Source: Planctomycetota bacterium
GTDB lineage: Bacteria > Planctomycetota > SZUA-567
Assembly (NCBI GenBank): GCA_031270145.1
Contig: JAISYD010000310.1
Location: 1 to 13,846 of the forward strand
Direction of reading: 5' to 3'
DNA length: 13,846 nucleotides
Both the position numbers and the translations under genes were made by a program. The notes below the pieces were generated by a model. It searched no databases. It saw nothing but the letters and a program-made list of their open reading frames with translations, and had not been told where the DNA came from. Positions 7,659 to 13,727 of this stretch are shown piece by piece (the stretch's first letter is position 1; every line of letters begins with the position of its first letter).

Positions 7659-8663
7659 TCAGGATTCATGGGAGACGACGACGCGTCCCATCAGTTTTCC
7701 GGCCCGGATGAGATCCAGGGCCGCGTTGGCTTCGGCGAGGGGAAGCGCCGAATCGATGACCGGCTTCATCCGGCCTTCCGCCTGCGCGGCCAGGGTGTCG
7801 CGCAACTCCTGGATCGAACCGTTACGGATGCCGATGATCTGGCACTCGTCCATCGCCATGCGCTGGACGTCGAAGGACATCTCGGCGCCGGGGAGGAAGG
7901 AGATCAGCACGTACTTTCCACCGCGGGCGAGTTTTCGGTCGAAGCTTTCCTTCGCGGCATCGGCCTTGCCGATCATGTCGATGAGGACGTCGTATCGCTC
8001 GCCGCCCCTCTGGAAGGCATCGAAGGTCAGGGCTTGGGACGCGCCCATCTTCCTGGCGAACTCGAGCTTCGCGTCCACCACGTCCACAGCCGTCACTTCG
8101 TTCCCCATGCCGGCCAGAAGCTGCACCCCGTGGATGCCGAGGCCGCCGACGCCGATCAGCGCCACCATGTCCCCGGGTTCGACCCGCGCCCGCCGGATGG
8201 CGTGATGGATGGTCAGCATCGCGCAGGGGGCGACGCAGGCCTCCTCGAAGGACATGCCCGGGGGTAGCTCCACCGCGCAGCGGCTGGGGGAGGTCACGTA
8301 CTCCGCCAGTCCGCCGGGTAATTCGAAGCCCAGCCGCCCGGGCAGATCGTCGCACATGTTGTACTCGCCTCTCCGGCAGGCGCGGCACTTGCCGCAGGCG
8401 CAGTAAAGGTGCAGGGCGACACGCTTGCCCAGCCAGCCGGCGTCCACCCCCTCCCCGCGCCCGGCCACGACGCCGGCGATCTCGTGGCCGAGGACATGGG
8501 GCGGCGGACCGATGGAAAGCTTGCCCTGGATGATTTTGAGATCGGTTCCGCATAAGCCGGTCGCCTTGACTTGCACCAGCAACTCCCCGGGGTGGGGTGA
8601 CGGGACCGGGACCTCGTCCAGGGCGAGTCTCTCCCCGTAGCGATACAACATCATTGCTTTCAT
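7659..8663 (-). CDS. Zinc-dependent alcohol dehydrogenase (MDR family)
   Basis: A 334-residue medium-chain dehydrogenase. The catalytic zinc region has C38 in GLCGTD and H60-E61 in LGHEIAGVV. The structural zinc lobe has C90, C93, C96 and C104 (CGKCRACRRGEYNMC). The nucleotide-binding motif GVGGLG is at 171-176, with an acidic residue at the end of the second strand (VDVVD), favouring NAD. It resembles threonine, sorbitol and polyol dehydrogenases, and would oxidise a secondary alcohol or sugar acid to a ketone. The start at 8661-8663 has GGAG nine bases upstream; the longer frame to 8969 runs into dctP. It is preceded by dctP (26 bp gap) and followed by the MmgE/PrpD gene (73 bp gap), so it splits the transporter genes. 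Confidence 0.9.
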   Translation of the reverse strand: MKAMMLYRYGERLALDEVPVPSPHPGELLVQVKATGLCGTDLKIIQGKLSIGPPPHVLGHEIAGVVAGRGEGVDAGWLGKRVALHLYCACGKCRACRRGEYNMCDDLPGRLGFELPGGLAEYVTSPSRCAVELPPGMSFEEACVAPCAMLTIHHAIRRARVEPGDMVALIGVGGLGIHGVQLLAGMGNEVTAVDVVDAKLEFARKMGASQALTFDAFQRGGERYDVLIDMIGKADAAKESFDRKLARGGKYVLISFLPGAEMSFDVQRMAMDECQIIGIRNGSIQELRDTLAAQAEGRMKPVIDSALPLAEANAALDLIRAGKLMGRVVVSHES

Positions 8664-8689
8664 GAATCGCGTCTCCAAATCGGATGCGG

Positions 8690-9739
8690 CTATTTGCGAT
8701 AGGCTTTCAATTCGGCTTGGAGAAGATTCCAAACATTGGGATCGATCTTGGAATGCTTTTCCCAAACCGGCGTGACCGCCTTGCGGAATTCTTCGAGATT
8801 TTTCTTTGTCAAAGTCTCGTAGAGGGTGAGCTTGGTATTGGTTTTTCCAATCAACTCGAGCACCTCCTTGTCCATTTTGTATTGGTCCTGGAAACCGCGC
8901 TTCTGCGCTTCGGTGGCGGCTCTCATGAAAATGGCGCGATCCTCCCCGGTGAACTTGTCCTCCCAGCAATCGTTGGAGACGATGAGGTTGATGGTCTGGA
9001 AGAACATGCGCAGTTCGGTGGTGAATCCTTCCAATTCATAGAATTTATAAGCATAGTGGAAGGGGTGGGAATTGTCTTCCGCATCCACCGAGCCCTGTTG
9101 GAGCGAAGTGTACAGTTCGGCGAAGGCGATGGTGGCGGTGGAACCGCCCAGCGCCTTGTAGGTATCGGTGTAAATGGTCCCCGGTTGAATTCGTATGTTG
9201 AGATCGGCGAGGTCCGATAGTTTGGTAACCGGGTGCTTGCGGTTCGAGAAGCCGCGGAACAGGCCGTTCATGGGCGCGATGTATTTGAACAAGCCTTTCT
9301 TATCGGCCGATTCCACCATGGCCTTCTGGAAGGCGGTGCCTTTTTCAAGACTGGCGACATCATAGAACTCCTTGGAGCTTTCAAATAGGAACGGCAGAAG
9401 CGTCATGCCCACCACCGGTGTGATAGCCATGAAATTACCGTCGGACAGCGTCGCCATGTCGAGATCGCCGCTGATGACCTGGTCGAGCATGTCCGACTCG
9501 TTGCCCAACTGGCCGCCGGGATAGAAATCGAAGGTGATCATTCCGTTGGAATATTCCTTCATCAGATCCATGAGGTAGTGGGCGGCCGGACGCTGGTTGT
9601 CGTACGGACCGTCGTTCCCCAATTTGGCCAGGGACAGTTTCAGTGGTACGGTACGGGTATATTCCCCGGCTCCAATGAACTGGCAGGTCAAAAGAACGGT
9701 TGTTATTAGCGCAGCCACCTTCAATCCGAATCTCTTCAT
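8690..9739 (-). CDS. dctP: TRAP transporter solute-binding protein, DctP family
   Basis: A 349-residue secreted binding protein. The N-terminus has basic residues, a hydrophobic core (about 8-22) and a likely cleavage near GAG-EY at 23-26; a T-C pair at 18-19 makes a poor lipobox. The DctP signature runs from about 178 to 223, with LNIRIQPG, YKALGG, FAELYTSLQQGSVDAEDN. R183 corresponds to the conserved arginine that salt-bridges a substrate carboxylate in most TRAP binding proteins, so the cargo is probably a carboxylic acid. The start at 9737-9739 has a very strong GGGAGG ribosome site; the upstream part of the longer frame is intergenic. It is encoded ahead of two enzymes that separate it from dctQM. 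Confidence 0.93.
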   Translation of the reverse strand: MKRFGLKVAALITTVLLTCQFIGAGEYTRTVPLKLSLAKLGNDGPYDNQRPAAHYLMDLMKEYSNGMITFDFYPGGQLGNESDMLDQVISGDLDMATLSDGNFMAITPVVGMTLLPFLFESSKEFYDVASLEKGTAFQKAMVESADKKGLFKYIAPMNGLFRGFSNRKHPVTKLSDLADLNIRIQPGTIYTDTYKALGGSTATIAFAELYTSLQQGSVDAEDNSHPFHYAYKFYELEGFTTELRMFFQTINLIVSNDCWEDKFTGEDRAIFMRAATEAQKRGFQDQYKMDKEVLELIGKTNTKLTLYETLTKKNLEEFRKAVTPVWEKHSKIDPNVWNLLQAELKAYRK

Positions 9740-9896
9740 CGCATTCCTCCCTTGTTGTCCGCTTTCCTTGCATAGAATCCTACAACCACCCCGAAAGGAA
9801 ACCGCCACCTGTTTCCGCGACAAATCCCGCAGGTTCATTTTCACCGTCCGAACCTCTCGAACCGCCAGCACAGTCACAAAACCGTCAATCCGGTCC
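9740..9896. other. 157-bp spacer before dctP
   Basis: This gap lies between the racemase-like gene and dctP. I found no convincing -35/-10 pair in it. A weak inverted repeat AGGTTC (9831-9836) with GAACCT (9850-9855) encloses a 13-base loop and has no T run. A processing or mRNA-stability hairpin that raises expression of the binding protein is possible but unsupported. Confidence 0.25.
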
Positions 9897-10583
9897 TCAC
9901 AGACTCGTGTATAGGGAATCCAGCATAGTCTCCCAGTCGAACACGGGAAGACCAACCGCTTTCTGGATGGCCGTTCGATACACGGGAAGCATGGTACATT
10001 CGCAGACGACGATCCTGACGGCGGGATCCTCCCGGATCATCTCTTGGGCGCATTCGATGAATTCTCGCTTCATGACGTTGGTGTCGACAATTCTGCCCAG
10101 TTTGTAGATGACTTCAAAAAAGTGGGGCTTATCTTGCAGACCCTTGATATGGACGGGAATGGTGGGATCGATGCCGACGCGCCGAAGCATCGCTTCATCA
10201 ATGGATTCCGAATTTGCCGCTAGGATCCCGATTTTGCCTTTTTTGCCGAGCATCAGGGCGGCCATGGGAATTTGGCACAGCGACGTCAGCAGAGGCGGGA
10301 CCTCGAACGTGTCGGCGAAATCTTTCTGGAAAAGCCCCATAAAGCCGCAGCCGCCGGTCAGTGCGGAAACACCGGCCTCGACCAGTTTCCTGCCCGCCTC
10401 CAACATCGGATCGCGGAGACTCAAATCATGCTTGCCCAGTCGTTCAAAGGTCACACCCTCCGCCTTCTGGAATAGAATCGGATAAGGAAATTCCGGCCAC
10501 ATTGTTTTCGCCGAACTACCGATCAGCGAGCGATCGACGACGTCCAGGGTGATCATGCCGATTTTTTTCGCGGATTTTTCCAT
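9897..10583 (-). CDS. Aspartate/glutamate racemase superfamily protein
   Basis: A 228-residue protein of the Asp/Glu/hydantoin racemase superfamily, cytoplasmic (no signal peptide). The two cysteines expected for cofactor-independent proton exchange are visible: C79 in ALTGGCGFMG and C194/C196 in VVCECTMLP. Members racemise amino acids or hydantoins, isomerise maleate or decarboxylate arylmalonates, so the reaction here is open. The chosen ATG at 10581-10583 has GAGG nine bases upstream. The alternative starts at 10592 (ribosome site directly abutting) and 10598 (TTG) are less likely. It is followed by dctP after 157 bp. With a TRAP carboxylate transporter and RidA in the same operon, racemisation of an acidic amino acid or related acid is plausible, but this is inference. 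Confidence 0.78.
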   Translation of the reverse strand: MEKSAKKIGMITLDVVDRSLIGSSAKTMWPEFPYPILFQKAEGVTFERLGKHDLSLRDPMLEAGRKLVEAGVSALTGGCGFMGLFQKDFADTFEVPPLLTSLCQIPMAALMLGKKGKIGILAANSESIDEAMLRRVGIDPTIPVHIKGLQDKPHFFEVIYKLGRIVDTNVMKREFIECAQEMIREDPAVRIVVCECTMLPVYRTAIQKAVGLPVFDWETMLDSLYTSL

Positions 10584-10636
10584 GCCTGTCATCCTCAAAA
10601 AGTTTTTATGCTCGTCACGGGCTGGAATTGGGAAAG

Positions 10637-10660
10637 CGGTACTTTTCCGATCGAAAACCG
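10637..10660. repeat. Imperfect palindrome between SDR and racemase genes
   Basis: An imperfect inverted repeat runs from CGGT at 10637 to ACCG at 10660, centred on CGATCG at 10648-10653, with TTTT and AAAA on either side and about three unpaired bases. It lies in the 110-bp gap between two operon genes. It might be a weak operator-like site or RNA hairpin. It differs from the duplicated AAACGTTTTC operator and has no T run, so it is not a terminator. Confidence 0.25.
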
Positions 10661-10693
10661 CGATTTCAAGCTGGCGGCGGTATAAACACGGCC

Positions 10694-11446
10694 TCAGGCC
10701 GTCAGGCCCCCGTCAACCGAAACCACCGCGCCGGTCATGAAGGTGTTGCCGTCCCAGGCGAGGAACATGATGGCGCTGGCTATCTCCTCGGGCGTGCCCG
10801 CCCGGCCGATGGGCAGCAGATTCACGAATTCCCTTCTCGCCGCATCGGGATCGGGGCAGTCCTGAAACCTGCGATCCAGGGCGGGAGTGAGGGTGGCGCC
10901 GGGGCAAATGCAGTTGACGCGAATGTTGTTTCGGGCGTAATCGGCCGCCATCGCTCGGGTGAGCGACACCACCGCTCCCTTCGAAGCCGAATAGGCGGCG
11001 CGGTCTGGAACGCCCTTGAGGGCGGACGAGGAACCGCTGTTAACAATGACGCCGCCGCCCTGCATCAGCATTTGCTTGACCGCCTGTTGCGACATAACGA
11101 AGATCCCCTTGACGTTCACCGCCATTGTACGGTCGAAATCTTCTTCCGCCATGTCGTCGACCCGTCCGGAGAAGACGACCCCGGCGTTGTTGATCAGCAC
11201 GTCCAGCCGGCCGAAGTCCTTGACCGTTTCCCCGACGATCCGCTTGGCGTCGGCGATCACGGACACGTCACCCAGGATGAATAGAGCCTTGCCGTTCCCG
11301 GCCGCCGTGACCGCTTCCAGGGCGTCGCCTTTGCGTACGTCGTTCAGGACGACATTGGCGCCAGCCTTGGCGAACTGCAACGCCGTGGCAAGTCCGATGC
11401 CGGCGCCGGCGCCGGTTACCACAACCGTCTTGCCCGAAAAGTCCAT
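10694..11446 (-). CDS. SDR-family NAD-dependent dehydrogenase
   Basis: A 250-residue classical short-chain dehydrogenase, standard length. The cofactor motif TGAGAGIG is at 11-18. D37 after the second strand favours NAD over NADP. NNAG is at 86-89. The catalytic set is N111, S139, Y152 and K156 (YSASK). The C-terminal PGATLTP, IGRAGTPEEIA and VDGG segments are those of the FabG-like branch that oxidises hydroxyacids, sugar acids and polyols. The start at 11444-11446 has GAGGAGG close upstream; the longer frame to 11524 is untranslated leader. It lies between the glyoxalase-like gene (93 bp) and the racemase-like gene (110 bp). Substrate cannot be told from sequence. A secondary hydroxyl on the imported acid is the most economical guess. 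Confidence 0.92.
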   Translation of the reverse strand: MDFSGKTVVVTGAGAGIGLATALQFAKAGANVVLNDVRKGDALEAVTAAGNGKALFILGDVSVIADAKRIVGETVKDFGRLDVLINNAGVVFSGRVDDMAEEDFDRTMAVNVKGIFVMSQQAVKQMLMQGGGVIVNSGSSSALKGVPDRAAYSASKGAVVSLTRAMAADYARNNIRVNCICPGATLTPALDRRFQDCPDPDAARREFVNLLPIGRAGTPEEIASAIMFLAWDGNTFMTGAVVSVDGGLTA

Positions 11447-11539
11447 GTTTTTCCTCCTCGTATAAACAATCCCCGGTGAATGCGCTTGAGGAATCCGGAG
11501 ATATTTTCCCTCCCCGATGGTCAAGGAAAGAAAGCTGCA

Positions 11540-11962
11540 TCATTTCGTGTCCGCTTCCGGCACAGGTGTTCCGAAAGCTCGATGCCGGGGCACGACCTCC
11601 ATCCAGTATCCATCCGGATCCTTGATGAAATAGACGCCACGCTTCGGGCTTTCCAGGCAGACAATGCCCATTCCCTTGTGATAGGCGAGGGCGGCATCGA
11701 AATTGTCCGGCGCGAAGCCGACATGGGGAATGAAGCCGAGCCGCTCCTCGTTGTCACCGGGCCGGTAGGGATCGCGATCCTTGTACCAGGTGAGTTCGAG
11801 ACGGTGCCCGGTCTCCTCGATTTCGAGGAAGGCGAGGCGGAACGTCCCGTCGGCGCCGTTCACGCGCCTAGCTACCTTGAATCCCAAGGCCTTCTTGTAG
11901 AAGGCGACGCTTTTCTCCAGATCGGCGACGGTGATGTTGGTGTGAATCGCCTGGAATCTCAT
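11540..11962 (-). CDS. VOC-family protein, glyoxalase I-like
   Basis: A 140-residue vicinal-oxygen-chelate protein with two paired beta-alpha-beta-beta-beta modules. All four metal ligands expected from glyoxalase I are in register: H7 (AIHTNI), E56 (HRLELT), H80 (FIPHVGF) and E122 (GYWMEVV), close to E. coli GloA's H5, E56, H74 and E122. The length also matches GloA. It may be a lactoylglutathione lyase dealing with a methylglyoxal-like by-product, or a related VOC epimerase or isomerase recruited to this pathway. The start at 11960-11962 has AAGGA about nine bases upstream; the frame to 11998 extends into the leader without a ribosome site. Confidence 0.88.
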   Translation of the reverse strand: MRFQAIHTNITVADLEKSVAFYKKALGFKVARRVNGADGTFRLAFLEIEETGHRLELTWYKDRDPYRPGDNEERLGFIPHVGFAPDNFDAALAYHKGMGIVCLESPKRGVYFIKDPDGYWMEVVPRHRAFGTPVPEADTK

Positions 11963-12097
11963 GCTGGTTTTCCTTGCCGCGGTGGAGTACCAAAACACCT
12001 CTGGGTTGCGAAGGATCGGGCGGCGAATTTTACCCGCATCCCGGCGATGGCGTCCGGGCCAAAGCGGCTTTTCCGTACATGGGAAACGGCGAAGCGT
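11963..12097. other. 135-bp spacer, isomerase to VOC gene
   Basis: No promoter or terminator is evident. A short GC hairpin, CCCGG paired with CCGGG around CGATGGCGT (near 12040-12058), lacks a T run. The two genes are probably cotranscribed because they share strand and nothing in the gap stops transcription. Confidence 0.3.
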
Positions 12098-13015
12098 TCA
12101 TGCCAGCGCCCAAGCTTCCTGTACGGTGCGCTTGCAGTTGGCGATTATCAATCCGGAGGTTTCGCCGGGCAGGAGCGGGCGGACCTCGGCGCTGAGTACG
12201 GGGCGCTTTTCCGGGCCGATGAGGCCTTCCCTCTTAAGGACGCGGAAGAAGTCGGCGACCGCCGGGGTGTCGATTTCGCCGCCCTCCACCCCGAAGCGAG
12301 GCTGTAGATCGCCGTAGATCGGGTGCAAATGATCGCGCATGACGCAGTTGCCGATGTGGAACGCCTTCAGATAGGGTTTGAGCCTGGGAATAATGTCCTC
12401 GGGTTTTTCGCGGAGGAGCGGATAATGGGAGAGATCGGTCAGCAGGCCGAAGTTGGGGTGGGAGGGGGAGAGTTCCTTGGCTATTTCCAGGGCGTCGTCG
12501 CAGGGACCGATGAGCGATTCCTTGTCGATGTCGCGGTCGAAGATTTTCAGGGTAACCAGGGGATCGCCCATCTGTTTGGCCCGCTCCAGGATTTTATGCA
12601 GGGAGTCGATCAGCAGCTTCTTGGCCTCGCCGCGTTTTTCCGGGCCGGGATCCTTGCCGGCGGGGATGCGGACGGAGCGGGCGCCGAGATCGTGCGCCTC
12701 CCTCAGGCAATTGAAAACGGCGTTGACGGCCTTTCGCCTTTCGCCCTGGTCGAGGTGATTGAGGCTCAGTTTGGCGGGGAAAAGGGTGGGCTGGCAGCCG
12801 TAGGCGACCTCGATTTTCGCTATCGCCAGGATCCGGGCGGCTTCCGTGCGCTGCAGCACGTCCTTGATCGCCCCGACCTCCACGGCGGCGAAGAAGGCGT
12901 CCTCGCAGATTTTGGTCAGGGTTTCGCTTATCGGACCGGTGCCGTTGGCGCATTGGGGAAAGGCCTTGAAATGCACGATGCCGAACTTCAGGTATTCGTG
13001 GATGAATGCCCGCAT
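12098..13015 (-). CDS. Sugar-phosphate isomerase/epimerase-like TIM-barrel protein
   Basis: A 305-residue xylose-isomerase-like TIM-barrel (AP endonuclease family 2 fold). Several divalent-metal site residues are recognisable: D194 and H197 in LLTDLSHYPL, H220 in KAFHIGN and E277 in LSAEV. The strand that normally carries the first glutamate reads VTLKIFDRD (154-162), with lysine K157 where a glutamate is usual. This needs an alignment before a lost ligand is claimed. Family members interconvert keto sugars, keto inositols or hydroxypyruvate. The ATG at 13013-13015 has AAGGAGAGG just upstream. It is the first gene of the operon, about 49 bases downstream of the operator and about 235 bases from the predicted transcription start. 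Confidence 0.8.
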   Translation of the reverse strand: MRAFIHEYLKFGIVHFKAFPQCANGTGPISETLTKICEDAFFAAVEVGAIKDVLQRTEAARILAIAKIEVAYGCQPTLFPAKLSLNHLDQGERRKAVNAVFNCLREAHDLGARSVRIPAGKDPGPEKRGEAKKLLIDSLHKILERAKQMGDPLVTLKIFDRDIDKESLIGPCDDALEIAKELSPSHPNFGLLTDLSHYPLLREKPEDIIPRLKPYLKAFHIGNCVMRDHLHPIYGDLQPRFGVEGGEIDTPAVADFFRVLKREGLIGPEKRPVLSAEVRPLLPGETSGLIIANCKRTVQEAWALA

Positions 13016-13064
13016 GATTATCCTCTCCTTCTTTCGCCGGGGATGGCTGGAGCCGTGACCATTT

Positions 13065-13087
13065 GAAAACGTTTTCCGAAAACGTTT
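13065..13087. promoter_or_regulatory. Right LacI/CcpA-type operator (palindrome 13067-13087)
   Basis: The same 21-bp perfect palindrome as at the left edge: AAACGTTTTC (13067-13076), C, GAAAACGTTT (13078-13087). The surrounding 13059-13092 is identical to 73-106. It stands about 50 bp before the isomerase start and about 150 bp downstream of the predicted transcription start. A bound LacI-type protein there would act as a transcription roadblock, or on a closer promoter that I cannot see. The two sites mark both operons as members of one regulon. Confidence 0.75.
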
Positions 13088-13092
13088 GCTAT

Positions 13093-13252
13093 TATCCCCA
13101 AAAAAACATTAGCCCTTTATCCGCGAAACATTTCAAGCGATCCAACATTCGCGTTTTGCCTCAAGGCCGAATGCCGCCAGCCTTGGGAAAAACACCAGTA
13201 CTGCGCCACTTTCCCCCTTAGGAAGGAAAATATTATGTTTAGGAATTATCTC
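13093..13252 (-). other. Right cassette leader (5' untranslated)
   Basis: AT-rich untranslated leader between the promoter and operator of the 13-gene operon. It shares AAAATATTATGTTT (13227-13240) with the left leader, while the middle is poorly conserved. No open frame with a ribosome site and no recognisable riboswitch is present. Total leader length to the ATG is about 235 nucleotides, long for a simple operon. Confidence 0.45.
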
Positions 13253-13280
13253 AATATAATCAAAAACTCGCCCTTGTCAA
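13253..13280 (-). promoter_or_regulatory. Right sigma-70 promoter of the 13-gene operon
   Basis: On the minus strand a perfect TTGACA (13275-13280) is followed by a 16-bp spacer and TATATT (13253-13258). The paralogous left promoter has the same boxes with a 17-bp spacer. The -35 box lies inside the stem of a large hairpin (13262-13316), so the upstream operon's terminator and this promoter share DNA. Transcription would start near 13246. Confidence 0.6.
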
Positions 13281-13316
13281 ATAGATATTTGCGAAAAATG
13301 ACATGGGCGAGTTTTT
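13262..13316. terminator. Bidirectional hairpin terminator overlapping promoter
   Basis: AAAAACTCGCCC (13262-13273) pairs perfectly with GGGCGAGTTTTT (13305-13316). After one T/T mismatch the stem continues with TGTCA (13275-13279) and TGACA (13299-13303), leaving a 19-base loop. A T run follows the stem on both strands: nine T on plus (13312-13320) and five on minus. This is the form of a rho-independent terminator able to work in both directions. The left cassette keeps the CTCGCCC arm but not its partner. Confidence 0.6.
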
Positions 13317-13333
13317 TTTTGCATCCCTTTTTT

Positions 13334-13529
13334 GTCGACTTTTAAAGGAAATCGGGTCAACCATCGCCCGATTTCCTTTAAAGATCCAACCGCTTTCGTT
13401 TCAATTGGCTGTTTTTTCGTCAACTCGACCCAAGTCGGCGACATGGCAAAAAAACGACTCTGAAACGAACGCCCTAAAATTTTGAAGGAAATCAATCGGA
13501 GGTTCGATTGATTTCCTTCAAGAGTCCAC
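13334..13529. mobile_element. 196-bp MITE-like palindromic element
   Basis: Terminal inverted repeats GTCGACTTTTAAAGGAAATC (13334-13353) and the complement of 13510-13529 match at 17 of 20 positions. Both ends are flanked by exactly six T (13328-13333, 13530-13535), a candidate but low-complexity target duplication. Each end carries its own perfect hairpin: 16-bp arms at 13341-13356/13367-13382 and 17-bp arms at 13482-13498/13505-13521. Further symmetrical arms at 13395-13403/13461-13469 and CGAC/GTCG at 13426-13437 share the centre 13431.5. The paralogous left cassette lacks the whole segment, giving an empty-site comparison. No transposase is encoded, so it would need one in trans. It could alternatively be a chromosomal repeat of REP/BIME kind. 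Confidence 0.65.
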
Positions 13530-13535
13530 TTTTTT

Positions 13536-13644
13536 CAAACAAATAATTTTTTGACGAATTCCAGTTGAGGGCTTTATTTTCCACCGGTCAACTCCTGGCC
13601 GGATTCGCCCTTTTCACCGATTTGTATGGTAATCTTCATGTCGG
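13536..13644. other. Intergenic tail of right cassette
   Basis: Non-coding sequence between the palindromic element and the end of the upstream operon. Its start (AAACAAATAA) and end (GGATTCGCCCTTTTCACC, 13600-13617) align with the tail of the left cassette just before the RidA stop. A bulged inverted repeat, CCAGTTGA near 13561 with TCAACTCCTGG near 13588, is present without a T run. Confidence 0.4.
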
Positions 13645-13677
13645 AAAAACGCCACTATTATGAATAATTCGCCGGCG
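13645..13677 (-). terminator. Possible weak terminator after the TPP-enzyme gene
   Basis: On the minus strand CGCC and GGCG (complements of 13674-13677 and 13650-13653) bracket an inner ATTAT/ATAAT pairing, and five T follow (13649-13645). It starts about 50 bp after the stop at 13728. The stem is short and interrupted, so this is only a candidate; the hairpin at 13262-13316 is stronger. Confidence 0.35.
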
Positions 13678-13727
13678 AACCCTTCTGAAAAGCCGTTCCC
13701 TCTCGCCCCGTTTTCTTCACTTCCCCC

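Noticed and set aside
10688..10702. Palindrome at the SDR stop codon as a terminator
   Set aside because: ACGGCCT and AGGCCGT are separated by a single base and are not followed by a T run on the minus strand, so it is unlikely to terminate.
13277..13495. Small minus-strand open frame of 72 codons
   Set aside because: It spans the palindromic element and the terminator stem; its sequence is dictated by the inverted repeats and no Shine-Dalgarno precedes it.
13341..13521. CRISPR-like repeated motif AAGGAAATC
   Set aside because: The motif occurs only as arms of two hairpins, inverted rather than as regularly spaced direct repeats with unique spacers.
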